DNA of 52,291 nt. Origin: Pleurotus djamor (Eukaryota; Basidiomycota; Agaricomycetes; Agaricales; Pleurotaceae). The notes under the pieces are model-generated. The model was not told the DNA's origin and did no database searches. It worked only from the letters and a program-made list of their open reading frames with translations. Below, in pieces: positions 33,586 to 42,853 of this stretch. The position numbers and the translations under genes are program-made. The first letter of the stretch is position 1. Every line of letters starts with the position of its first letter. Location: NCBI GenBank assembly GCA_029747585.1, contig JAPEVF010000078.1:1-52291 (forward strand). Direction: 5' to 3'.

Positions 33586-34521
33586 ATGGATCACCTGAAG
33601 AAGCTTTTCAAGAAGTGAGTACTCCAACCGGTTACTTTGACGCCGAACATTGAACCTGGTCGTCCTAGGGACTCTCTGGAAGAGAAGGGAACATCTCGAA
33701 GAAAGGTGGTACGCCGTTCGCGCTCGTTGCCACTCGGTCATCAAGTTGAGGACGAGCCGCGAAAGGCAACCTATCGAGGCAGAGGGCCTCTGCGCGTCTC
33801 AAGGATCCATCACGTAGAGCCCGAGGACCGATCTCTCCCGAATGGATACCTAGGAGTCCCCGTACTCGATATCTCCAAGGTTACCTGCGATGAGGCTGCC
33901 AAGGAATGGCTGAATCGCAAGAAGGTCGAACGGGAAATCCGACATCCACAAACACAGAAACCCTTGTCTTCCTCCTTGCCTCGACAGCGTCGCCATAATC
34001 ACCATCACCCCGAGCACAACTTGAGAGAATTTACGCGTCTGGCCAAAGAAGATTTCTCCCAGCTTTTTGCCGCCGATGATTCCGACTCGTACACGACTAT
34101 GTCCTCTCAAACGGACGTCGACGAGGTGTCTTTCTTCAAAGACAAAGTCCGCTCTGATTTGCAAATACGGTACGATCAATCGTATGCCCAGCCGACGAAT
34201 CGCCTCCTCCGAGGAAGTCAATCCGCCTCGTATCTGAAGCCTCAGGTCAGGCAGGGTCCCTTGCGCCATGCCGAAGTTCAGAGAGCCAACCGACACCCTG
34301 GTCAAGTCCCTCTTCGAGGTGAGCTGGGCTCACTACCGAAAGGTGCCTCTGGAACCCCCCCGGCGGTCGCTAGCAACAAACCTTTGCCACAATTGCCGGC
34401 CAATCTCCTCAGCGCTCGATGCGCTACTGCCTCTCCTCAACCCACTCGGTATCAACGCCCGAAACAAGGGCAGAAGGTTGTTTATTCAGCCACCGGACAA
34501 TGTCCTCCTGGTTGGTTCTGA
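33586..34521 (+). CDS. Uncharacterised RRSRSLPL-motif protein, copy 1
   Basis: Exon 1 is 33586-33614 (MDHLKKLFK plus two bases), then a 54 bp intron, and exon 2 is 33669-34521; about 293 residues. The N-terminus carries KK-LF and the sequence RRKVVRRSRSLPLGH, followed by a YRGRGPLRVS element. The rest is hydrophilic and low complexity: a His-rich RHNHHHPEHN run, acidic DDSDSYTT and a Pro-rich end (NKPLPQLPANLL). No transmembrane segment, signal peptide or named domain. RSRSLP fits the mode I 14-3-3 consensus R-S-x-S-x-P. A second gene at 41906 shares the 29-nt first exon, the same intron phase and the motif, so this is a real family. TATA box at 33397. No function proposed from homology. Confidence 0.7.
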
Positions 34522-34885
34522 TCGCATCATGCGACGTCCACTCCGTCCGTAGCCCCCATCGACTTCCCAGTACTTGTAAAGCCATACTTGGATTATTATG
34601 TGTATGATATCTATGGACGTAATATGGGTAGTGAGTTTGTATGATATGAATCGACTAATAATGTACTACTTATTTCAATATTACTTATGCTATATCCGTA
34701 TTCATCGTCGTCATGCGTGGTTATATTGGGCGCGGGGAGGCGGCTTACACATTGTCATGTACAGTCAGCCTGCGGTCAGCGGACTCGGGACGCCAGCGTG
34801 GATGGTGTGGCACAGATAACCTATAAAAAGCGACCCACCTTCGCCACGATAACTTCATTCCTTTCCCATACGACTACTCACGAGA
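34522..34885. promoter_or_regulatory. Intergenic region with promoter of EthD-like gene 1
   Basis: Sequence after the stop of the RRSRSLPL gene is A/T-rich. A TATAAAAAG element at 34822-34830 lies 56 bp before the ATG of the EthD-like gene at 34886. No other gene in this stretch. Confidence 0.5.
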
Positions 34886-35636
34886 ATGTCTGCCCCAGGT
34901 CTATTATTTGTGTACGGAGAGCCAGGGCAGCATGTCACTGAAGACGAGTTCAATGGTGGGACCTTCCTGACACCTTGTTGGACCTAGCTGATGGTGATCC
35001 ATAGATTGGTACGACGGAGAGCACGTCCCTGCTCGCGCAGTCGTACCCGGCTTTCAGACCTTGAGACGCTACAAAGCGGCGGATGGAGCGAAGCCCACTT
35101 ACCTCGCTTTATACGACTTAACATCTCCCGATGTCGTAAAGTCCGAAGCATACACCAAACTACCCGCTGCAGCATCGGACAACGAGCGCAAGATCATCTC
35201 CAATCTCCCCCTTCTCAACCGCCGTGTCTACTCGCTGATCTCGTCCAAGCTTGGAGAGTCCGCTAAATCGAGCGAAATTCCAGCGAAATTGGCGTTTATG
35301 GTTTTGGTTCAGGTTACCGATGAGAGTGAAGAGGAGTTCAATCGGTGGTACGAGGAAGAGCACATCCCTCTCCTATCAAAGTCTCCTGGATATATCAGGG
35401 GTCGCCGATTCAAGTTGGTCAGCGAAGGAGAGTTGGCTGGGAAGCCAGAGAAGATGGTGGAACCTGGGCTGAAATACTTGGCTATACACGAGATCTCAAA
35501 CCTAGAGGTCAGGGAGACCGCTGAGTGGATTAAAGCGACTGATACACCTTGGAGAACCGAAGTCATGAAAGGCGTCCTTGGGCGGGAGAGTAGGATCTTT
35601 GAGTTATACAGCGACTTCCCCAGTAGTGCAGTCTAA
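34886..35636 (+). CDS. EthD-like two-domain dimeric alpha/beta-barrel protein 1
   Basis: Two exons, 34886-34955 and 35005-35636, 233 residues. The first domain has the start GLLFVYGEPGQHVTEDEFN, then DWYDGEHVPARAVVPGFQTL and RRYKAADGAKPTYLALYDL. The second repeats the pattern: NRWYEEEHIPLLSKSPGYI, then RGRRFKLVSEGE and KYLAIHEI. WYxxEH-(9-10)-PG is the EthD/dimeric alpha-beta barrel signature, here twice. Cytosolic; no signal or membrane helix. Members of this fold act as monooxygenases, lactone or small-molecule binding enzymes; the reaction here is unknown. The intron falls in the same place (Asn-Gly/Asp junction before WYD) in all copies. Head-to-tail of a family that continues on the minus strand. 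Confidence 0.78.
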
Positions 35637-35700
35637 TCAGCATTGTAAGGGTGTATTTATGTCATCTGATACTTGATTCTGACTCCAATTCGATGCTATT

Positions 35701-36458
35701 CTAAATAGTGTGCTTGGGGAAGTCCCTGTACAGCTTAAAGACCCGTCGCTCCATGCTGTCGCCAATATCTTCATGGATTTCGAGTCCTCGAGAGGTCTTA
35801 ACCGTATCATTGAGTGCCGATAAGGGCTCGATGCTTGACATCTCGTGGATAACGAGGTACTTTAGAGCTTTGGTCGTCACGTTCGGATTCGGATTTCCCG
35901 CTGTCTCGTGAGGCCCAACGATTACTTCGTATACCCTCCCCCGAACCCAGCCTGGCGTCCTAGCAACTGCGTCCATGTGCTCTCCTTCGTACCAGCTCAA
36001 GAATTCGGCTTCTTTGGCTGCGGATGGTTGCACCAAACCAAACAGAATGAAGTTACTTCGGGATGTTAGGGGGGTATCAGGAGATGATCGCGAAAGTTTG
36101 AGAGTCGCGATCCGAATATTCAACATGGAGGCATTGGCGGTCACAAATTTTTGAGCCTCTGATGGGACGATTTTCTTGAGTTCTTCGCTTTGCAGGACGC
36201 CGGGGGACGTGAGATCGTAGAGGGTAGCCCAAGATGGTTTCTTTGCATCTGCAGCTCTAAACCTGGCGGCCGACAACACTCCAGGCTCGGTGAATATGTC
36301 CGGGATGTGGGTATTGTCGTACCAATCTGCAGAAAAAACTCATGAGATGCGACGTATACACCAGTCTCATAGGGCGACCTACCATTGAATTGGTCCTCTG
36401 TGACGAGATCGCCAGGTTCCCCGAAGACGAGTGCGATGTACGAAGGAGACTGGGGCAT
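35701..36458 (-). CDS. EthD-like two-domain dimeric alpha/beta-barrel protein 2
   Basis: Exon 1 36458-36383, intron 36382-36327, exon 2 36326-35701; about 233 residues. N-terminus MPQSPSYIALVFGEPGDLVT, then DWYDNTHIPDIFTEPGVLSA and ARFRAADAKKPSWATLYDL in the first domain. The second has WYEGEHMDAVARTPGWVRGR and KYLVIHEM, ending RDFPKHTI. Catalytic residues are not known, so activity cannot be judged. It is closest in layout to copies 1 and 4; it lacks the transmembrane tail of copy 3. Minus-strand TATATATG at about 36522-36515 fits its promoter. It converges on copy 1. Confidence 0.78.
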
Positions 36459-36514
36459 ATGAGATGTGGGCTTGTCTGTGGTGAGATGTTCAGGCTGTAG
36501 ATGTCTTCAAAGTT

Positions 36515-36522
36515 CATATATA
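36515..36522 (-). promoter_or_regulatory. TATA box of EthD-like gene 2
   Basis: TATATATG on the minus strand, 57 bp before the ATG of the gene ending at 35701. It lies just outside the stop of EthD-like gene 3 (36564), so the promoter is packed into about 100 bp between the two genes. Confidence 0.4.
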
Positions 36523-36563
36523 GGCAGCGATCATATAAGCCGAGCCTTACGGCATATAATGTG

Positions 36564-37454
36564 TTACAGGAAAGTACCAAGGAAATTGTTGGTAATACCA
36601 AAAACGTCCGTCATCAAGACAATGGCGATGACTCCCACAAACGAAGTCATCAATACCTTAGGTGTCAACCACCACTGAACGTGGTAGGACGTTGGCTTAA
36701 AGTCTTTGTGCAACTCGAATAAACGCAGCTCAACGTTTGAACGGACATCTTCCATGACCTTTTTCGTCCAATCTGTGGCTAAAGCAGCTTGGAATGTCGC
36801 CGATCCTAGATCGACAGGTTGCTCCAAATCATGAACGGCCAAATATTTGAGGTTTGGATTCGCTAGATCATTGTTGGACGGGCCGGGAGTACGCGCCAGC
36901 TCGGCAGAGCTGACAAGAGTAAATCTCCTGCCTCTAATCCACCCAGGGAGTTTCGCAATCATACCCATGTGTTCTTCGTCATACCACTTGTTGAAGTTGC
37001 CTTCTCCTTGAGAAGAGGGGTGAAGCAAAGCAACAAGAAGGTATTTCCCGGGCAAAGTGGAAGTAAGCTTTGCTGCACTAGAAAGGGAGGAGCGGTAGGT
37101 GTAAACGCGTTGATTGAACATGGATAGGTTGGTGATGATGTTACGATCGTCTTCGGAGACGGTGGCAAAGGGCTCGCGGAACACTGGGGATTCGATAGCA
37201 TCAACGGATGCCAAGTCGTATAATGCAAGCCACGATGGTTGTTTCCCGTCAACCGATCTATAGCGAGCAAGGGTATGCACGCCCGGGATAGAGGCATGAA
37301 CTGGGATGGTCTTGTTATCGTACCAATCTAGGGGTAAGATCTTAAGACATGGATATGGTATCATTGTATGTCGTAGCGCACCGTTAAACTGCTTCTCCGC
37401 AGCGGGATCCCCAAGCTCGCTGTACACGAAGAGCAGGCCTGTCGAGTCGGTCAT
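36564..37454 (-). CDS. EthD-like two-domain protein 3 with C-terminal transmembrane tail
   Basis: Start MTDSTGLLFVYSELGDPA at 37454; stop TAA at 36566-36564. A 54 bp intron (gtgcgc ... cccctag) sits after KQFN/G. Because 54 is a multiple of three, both spliced and unspliced forms stay open; the spliced form has about 278 residues. Domain 1 shows DWYDNKTIPVHASIPGVHTL and ARYRSVDGKQPSWLALYDL; note Lys-Thr replaces the usual acidic-His pair of WYD-xxH. Domain 2 shows KWYDEEHMGMIAKLPGWIRG. After FELHKDFKP the protein adds QWWLTPKVLMTSFVGVIAIV and LMTDVFGI, a single hydrophobic helix, so it may be anchored in a membrane by its C-terminus. Minus TATAAGG near 37510-37504 is a possible TATA box. Confidence 0.78.
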   Translation of the reverse strand: MTDSTGLLFVYSELGDPAAEKQFNGALRHTMIPYPCLKILPLDWYDNKTIPVHASIPGVHTLARYRSVDGKQPSWLALYDLASVDAIESPVFREPFATVSEDDRNIITNLSMFNQRVYTYRSSLSSAAKLTSTLPGKYLLVALLHPSSQGEGNFNKWYDEEHMGMIAKLPGWIRGRRFTLVSSAELARTPGPSNNDLANPNLKYLAVHDLEQPVDLGSATFQAALATDWTKKVMEDVRSNVELRLFELHKDFKPTSYHVQWWLTPKVLMTSFVGVIAIVLMTDVFGITNNFLGTFL

Positions 37455-37868
37455 TGATAAGGGCCTGTAGAAGCACGAAGGAGTTGGGTCCAGTAAGAAA
37501 GAACCTTATACATGGAACAGAACCAAGTTCGAAGGAAATCACATCTTTTATCCTATTCGGCATGAGTAGGCCATGAGTCCCTCTTGATTGCTATGAAGGG
37601 GACATCTCTTTTGAAAGCCAACCGAAAGCGGCGAAAGAAGTGCAGTGATTGGTCGTTCCAAGTTCTTGGACTTGACACACCTGTTCGTAAAGCCACCGGT
37701 TGCGCCTACTCGCACAATTCTAGTGGCAAGTTTGACATTGATAGCTGGGGGGAACCGAAGAGAAGGCCCAAGGATGAATCGAAACTCAGTGGGCGCTTAA
37801 CACAGCCAGTTTGTGCTGGCAGGACTCAGGAGCAAGGCAGGAGACGGGTTGCTTTGGATCATGAGCAT
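37455..37868. other. Intergenic region
   Basis: It separates the start of EthD-like gene 3 from the EthD pseudogene. The plus frame at 37584-37874 has basic low-complexity content and no family match; it probably is not a gene. Confidence 0.4.
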
Positions 37869-38180
37869 CTATAGCCGCGTATTGAGTGTGAACCATGCTT
37901 CAATGCATTGCGAAGGGAACTGTACCATTCTCAGTATTTCATAAAAGATGTTGGTCATCAAGAGGACGACTCCGACTGCGAAGAACACCGCGAGGACTTG
38001 ACTTGTATCGACTATGCCTCTGTGATTGGGGCTCGCCCGCCATCGTACGCGTCTGAGTAGATCAAGAATGAGTATCACTGGGGGGAAAGAGGGGTGTTCT
38101 TAGCTTACCATTGAACTGCTGCTCGTGAACGTGTTCTTCATGACTTGGATGCTTGAAAAATCATACCAACTCTCGAAGCG
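37869..38180 (-). pseudogene. EthD-like pseudogene: N-terminal exon, broken exon 2 and a transmembrane tail
   Basis: On the minus strand an exon-1 end (HVHEQQFN/G) is followed by a normal intron and an acceptor at 38053. Exon 2 then reads D-A-Y-D-G-G-R-A-P where functional copies read DWYDGEHVP: the Trp and His are lost. That frame stops within 15 codons. In another frame the sequence passes straight into VLAVFFAVGVVLLMTNIFYE, which matches the tail of EthD-like copy 3 (SFVGVIAIVLMTDVF), ending at TAG 37871-37869. About 600 bp encoding both barrels is missing. A partial WYD-like piece lies farther upstream (about 38150-38175). This is a deleted relative of the tailed copy 3. Confidence 0.6.
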
Positions 38181-38321
38181 ATACCTGCTGCATATGTCAA
38201 GGGAGATTAGTTGCGATTGTTAATCACCGGTCAAGGCTGACGCGCAATGGATCGCGGTTGAAAGCAAAAACGAATCAATAAAGGAAAGAGGGACCGCGTG
38301 ACCGTCCATTCATAGCTCATG

Positions 38322-39096
38322 CTAGTGCATACTTTGCTTCGGAAAATGCTTGTACAACTGGAAAATTCGATACTCTACGTTGTCACCGACGTCCTTGAGC
38401 ATCTCCAACCCGCGGGGCGTCTTGATTGTTTCATCAATCGCTGATAAGTGTTCGAGGTTGGATAGTTCGTGGAAGGCAAGGTACTTCAGCGCCTTGGTCG
38501 CTGCACTGGGGTTCGGATTCCCAGCTGTCTCCTGTGGGCCGTGGAGAACTTCATAGAGCCCTCCTCTGATCCAACCAGGCGTTTTGGCGACCGCGCCTAA
38601 GTGTTCATCTTCGTACCACCCCAGGAATTCTACCTCCTTCTCTGAAGAAGGTTGCATGAAGTTCATCAGAGCGAATTCTCCTCGGAGAGGGAGTGATATA
38701 TCGGGAGCGGCACGAGAAAACTTGAGAGTTATGAGGCGGAGGTTCAACGTGAACGAGTTTTGCACTACGAAGCTCTTGGACTCTTTGGCAATGTTTCCCT
38801 GGATTTCCTCGCTCTGAAGAACCTCTGGTGATTCAATTTCATAGAAGACGACCCAGGAAGGTTGTTTGCCGTCAGTGGCTTTGTACCGAACGGCGGCGAG
38901 AACACCTGGGGCGGCGAGTAGATCAGGAATGTGTACGTTATCGTACCAGTCTGTTGATCATGACTTATGGTAAGTTATATGAACTGGCGGTGGCGAGAGG
39001 CAAGCAAGAGTTTTACGTACCATTGAACTGGGCTTCTGGAACAACGTCTCCAGGCTCTCCCAAGACTATAGCAATGTGCGTTGCAGGTTGGGACAT
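38322..39096 (-). CDS. EthD-like two-domain dimeric alpha/beta-barrel protein 4
   Basis: Exon 1 39096-39021 (MSQPATHIAIVLGEPGDVVP ... QFN), intron 39020-38951, exon 2 38950-38322; about 234 residues. Domain 1: DWYDNVHIPDLLAAPGVLAA, VRYKATDGKQPSWVVFYEI. Domain 2: GWYEDEHLGAVAKTPGWIRG, KYLAFHEL; ends YKHFPKQSMH. It is most like copy 2 (both carry a GPxETAGNPNP insert followed by KALKYL). The two probably arose by a later duplication within the array. AATAAAAG on the minus strand near 39157-39150 may be a TATA-like element. Confidence 0.78.
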
Positions 39097-39260
39097 TTCG
39101 GTGAGTTCTACCAGATAGAGTGGATGCTCAAGTTCGTCGTAGATAAGGCTTTTATTCTTTTAGGAAAGCTGCATTGCGCAGCGACTTATCGAGGAAATGT
39201 GCAACATGATGGTGGTGCATAAGGAGAAAGTTATGGGCGCTACTTCCGACTCGGAGCCGA

Positions 39261-40040
39261 TCACTTCGGTAACTTGCCTTCCTCCTTCAACTTATTCAAG
39301 GCTGCCTCCGCTACGCGGAAACTCACCATTCCAGTCGGTATGCCGCAATAAACGGCAGTCTGAAGCAAAACTTCTCGAATCTCTACTTCAGTTGCCCCGT
39401 TGTTGACGGCACCTCTGATATCCATGAACGACCAGAAATTAGTGCGATCGAGATGAAGCTTTGGATGTTTGACACCTCACCGAATATGTGCACCCAGCTA
39501 ATGTGACACAGTGAGCTTTTAAATTTGATGATTTGATGATGAATCTTTACTTACTTCTGCCTCTTTGCCTTGGGAAGCGACAAGGGCGATGCAAACCAGG
39601 CTCCTTTGCTTGAGCTCCAAGCCAGAACGAGTCCAAATGGTTCCCCATGCAACCTGAGGTCGAGGTACTGCTCAGCTTGCGTGACTTGCTCAATTTTTCT
39701 TTTAACTTACCTCCGTCGTGAGCTAAACGTCAAGTTTGCTCAGAGATCCCAAAAACCCGACGCGAACACACTCACTTGCTGCATCGGTTTCATGAACTCT
39801 GAGACACCCTTCATCGGGGTGATGGTGGTCAATGTGACGTGCCCATCGGGTTCAACTATCCGTCTCACCTTTTGCAACTGGTTATCTACATACTCCTCGC
39901 CCTTGAGATCGCATTAGCGATGTGGTGCGCCCAAAGGCACGAGGCACGTTCGTACTCACGAGCACTTTTCTTCGGTATTGCATGCCCGCATCATAGATCT
40001 CTTGGTGCGCAGATTCATTCGGTCTTGAGGAGGAAGACAT
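39261..40040 (-). CDS. Carboxymuconolactone decarboxylase family protein
   Basis: Seven small exons. Starts MSSSSRPNESAHQEIYDAGM at 40040, then QYRRKVL/GEEYVDNQLQK/GVSEFMKPMQQ/LTTE/VAWGTIWTRSGLELKQRSLV and CIALVASQGKEAE/LGAHIR/GAVNNGATEVEIREVLLQTA, then VYCGIPTGMVSFRVAEAALN and a short tail to TGA 39263-39261. About 145 residues, the usual size. Family motifs are clear: EYAWG-like VAWGTIW, RSLVCIA, AHIRGAVNNGATEVEI and YCGIP. Known members decarboxylate gamma-carboxymuconolactone in the beta-ketoadipate route, or act as alkyl hydroperoxide reductase-like (AhpD) disulfide enzymes; here there is no Cys-x-x-Cys, so decarboxylase-type chemistry is more likely. The earlier ATG at 40282 was rejected since its frame closes after 28 codons. 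Confidence 0.8.
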
Positions 40041-40337
40041 TGTCAACTAACTTCGTTCACGCTGTGCCCTCAGCCTCCTCGTTTTATCTTCTGCATCAAG
40101 GTCCTCCGTTTGGAATTATTCCCACCGAATCGGCCCCAAGTTGAACCTGTTCTTCGTAGAAGCTATGGTCTCCCCAGTTTCTCGTGTACAAATGGTCAGC
40201 TGGACATCATGTTCTGCTCGCACACCCTGATGCGACGGTCATATGTGGGTACGTCCAACTTAAGGTCAAAGGACTTTCCCATGGCACTTAGGGTACTTAT
40301 GAGCCGCCTTTCTATCTATCGTGTATCTACTTGAAGC
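40041..40337. promoter_or_regulatory. Shared divergent promoter
   Basis: Less than 300 bp separate the ATG of the carboxymuconolactone decarboxylase family gene (-) and that of the dehydrogenase (+). The two genes may be regulated together. No clear TATA box or known operator was seen. Confidence 0.35.
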
Positions 40338-41589
40338 ATGACTACAACACTCCCTACTCGTTATGGCTGGATCGGACTGGGCGCTATGGGATATCCTATG
40401 GCTCTGAATCTACGGAAGAGCTTGCCAGCAGACCATTCTCTCGTTGTCAATGACGTCAACCTAGCCGTCGTTGAAAAGTTCTTGGAAGAGGCGGCAAAGT
40501 TCGGGCCTGTCGTCAGTGTTGCCACTGCGAAAGAGGTCACAGATCAGTCGGTATTCATCCCAGGTCAACCTCTGAACGAAAGATTCCCCTCTGACGTTCC
40601 CTGTAGACCTGTGTATTTACTATGGTTCCTGAAGGTTCGGTCAACCCAGCCCATCGTCGATTCGAGAACTAATCAAACCTCTCTAGGCAGCCATGTCAAG
40701 GCCGTATTCCTCACGCCCTCGAAGGGGATACTGGCATCGGATCTTACTGCAGGAAAGCTATTCATAGATTGGTGAGATTAGATACGCCATTCGTCAGTGT
40801 GCAGTGGAGTTGATTTACGACAATAGCTCCACCATTGACCCGGCATCGTCCAACGAAGTGGCTGCAGCCGTTCACGCGTCAAGCAAAGGGCTACCAGCGC
40901 ACTTCTACGATGCTCCCGTTTCCGGGGGTACCCTCGGCGCCGAAAGAGCTACTCTGACGATAATGGTGGGCATCGCCAAGGACGATCCCAATTTCCCTGT
41001 CATCCAGGAGCTTCTGTCGTACATGGGCAAGGCCATTCACCCCATGGGTGGCCCCAGTCTCGGCATCGCCTCGAAACTGAGTAACAACTACATCTCCTCG
41101 CTCATCGCGCTCGCTACGGCTGAAGGTATGAACTTGGCGATGAGGTTGGGGCTGGATCCGAAGGTGTTTAGTGAAGTCATGAAGACAAGTTCTGGGTCTA
41201 GTTATGTCAATTCGACGTACAATCCTGTTCCGGGTGTTTGCCCCGATGCACCTTCTAGTAAAGGGTATGAGGGCGGATTCAAGGCAAGTCGTGGCTTCGA
41301 TCTGGTTGGGGAGGGCTGCGCTGACTTGGCTATATGTTCTAGATCCAGTTGATGAAGAAAGACGTAGGGTTGGCTATCGATGCTGCCAGACAAGTAGATG
41401 CGAAGATCGTACTGGGGTATACTGGCTTAGGCGCGTATTCCGCTGCGTCGGAAGATCCTCGGTGTCGCGACAAAGATGCACGCGTTGTCTATCGGTGGTA
41501 GGTCATTCTCGACTGTTTGTCGTGCGGATGTGCAAGCTAACGCGTTGGATCGAAGGTTGGGAGGTGTTGAACCCGAAGTGTCCAAGTAG
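40338..41589 (+). CDS. 3-hydroxyisobutyrate dehydrogenase family oxidoreductase (beta-hydroxyacid dehydrogenase)
   Basis: NAD(P)-binding N-terminus YGWIGLGAMGYPMALNLRKS, the beta-hydroxyacid dehydrogenase version of GxGxxG. The substrate motif DAPVSGGTLGAERATLTIMV (DxPVSGG) and the catalytic region GIASKLSNNY with the active-site Lys are intact. Spliced exons read VTDQS/TCVFTMVPEG/SHVKAVFLTPSKGI, then KLFIDCSTIDPASSNEVAAA and GLDPKVFSEVMKTSSG. The fifth intron (41284-41342) begins with GC instead of GT (AAG/gcaagt), a rare but known class; splicing it gives FKIQLMKKDVGLAIDAAR, the expected family sequence. Final exon ends GGVEPEVSK, TAG 41587-41589. About 330 residues. In valine breakdown the enzyme oxidises 3-hydroxyisobutyrate, but other beta-hydroxy acids are possible. 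Confidence 0.85.
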
Positions 41590-41905
41590 ACGCTATGCNA
41601 TGTGGTTGTTTTAGCTCAGCGTGCAATACACGCGGCTTACTGCTGCGCTTTAGGTGACGCTTTGACAGAGGGTTTAATGGTGTTCAAAGCTCAAGTTCAA
41701 AGCCATTTATGTGCCTTGCTCATAGCAGAGTGTCGGGCCACCAGCCTTTCGCATTGTCTGAGTGAACTTTGGTGGCCCATCCTTGCATTGACTCGCCACT
41801 CAATGTACCACAGGGCCACATACCTATTTATAAACTACACATCGTCGCCGGTCGGTCTGAACTTTGCTCTCTCTTTCCCTCGATCGTGAACGAACTTGTT
41901 GTGTC
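41590..41905. promoter_or_regulatory. Intergenic region with TATA box of RRSRSLPL gene 2
   Basis: TATTTATAAA at 41825-41834 lies 72 bp before the ATG at 41906. A CT-rich leader (tttgctctctctttccctcg) connects them. No other gene here. Confidence 0.45.
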
Positions 41906-42853
41906 ATGGACTCTTTCAAGAAGCTGCTACGGATGTGCGTTGCTCCTTCCCCGTTCACGTTCCCTCCTCCAAAGTAATTACTAACCTCGTTGTATAGAAA
42001 CTCAGTCAAGGAGAATCCTACGATCACTCGTAGGAAACTTATCCGGCGTTCCCGTTCCTTGCCCCTCAAGGAGACCATCACCGTCGTCCAGGATTACGAC
42101 CGCGCCGTTCTTCGCGGTAAGGGTAACCACTTCAAGTCAGGTTCCCCCGCCTCTTCTGAATTCGGAGAACTTGACACGCTCGTTGACTCTGATGGACCCG
42201 ACTTTTCTGATCCGAACTTCGTCTTGGACATTTCTCCGGAGAAGTGTCCGTCCGATGATTTCTTGAAGAATACCGTCACTGCCGACAGTACCGCCAACGA
42301 TGACGAGTTGCCGGCAACTAGGTCGCTTGGCGATATTTTAGAGCTATTCCCCGATCCCCCTTCTTCGTTTTCTCCCTCCGCTTCAGCGTTTCGTGTCAGT
42401 CCATATCCGTATCCTCCCCCGGCAGACCGACATGAACTTTCCAAGCTATGTGGACTTCCTGCAGAGGATCTTCTTCCTCTCAACCCTCATGTTCCTTGGA
42501 TCCCGCCCTCCGTGTTGTTCCAGGAACTCAGCTACGATCAGGCAACACGCGATCGACTTCGACGTGAAAGAGAAGAACAAGGTCGACTCCAACAAGCAGA
42601 TCTCTCCCGTATGTACAGACGTGAAGACGAACCCCTCAACACCGTTCCCGATTCCACGGATAACGAGGTCCTTGACATCACGGACTTTGTGGCTGAGGTT
42701 GCTGAAGGCTTTCCCACCGAGTGTGATATACCTGTGAACGTTGCGGAATCGGACGGTCTTTGGGGAAACAACACATGCATCTACCTTGCTGTACCTCCCT
42801 TCACACTTCGCTCACGCACCACGACTGGATCGTCCCCGCGCTTCGAATTCTAA
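41906..42853 (+). CDS. Uncharacterised RRSRSLPL-motif protein, copy 2
   Basis: Exon 1 41906-41934 (MDSFKKLLR plus two bases, 29 nt as in copy 1), intron 41935-41997, exon 2 41998-42853; 294 residues. N-terminus MDSFKKLLRI ... RRKLIRRSRSLPLKE parallels copy 1 (MDHLKKLFKK ... RRKVVRRSRSLPLGH), followed by an RGKGNHFKSG element like RGRGPLRVS. The remainder is unlike copy 1: acidic patches (DSDGPDFSDPNF), an Arg/Glu-rich charged helix (RDRLRREREEQGRLQ) and no transmembrane segment. Stop TAA 42851-42853. RSRSLP again fits a 14-3-3 mode I site. Function unknown; the two genes face the same direction and bracket the EthD and dehydrogenase block. Confidence 0.7.

Noticed and set aside
40200..40282. 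Upstream ATG on the minus strand (MGKSFDLKLDVP) as start of the carboxymuconolactone decarboxylase family gene
   Set aside because: Frame closes after 28 codons; ATG at 40040 gives the complete family sequence.
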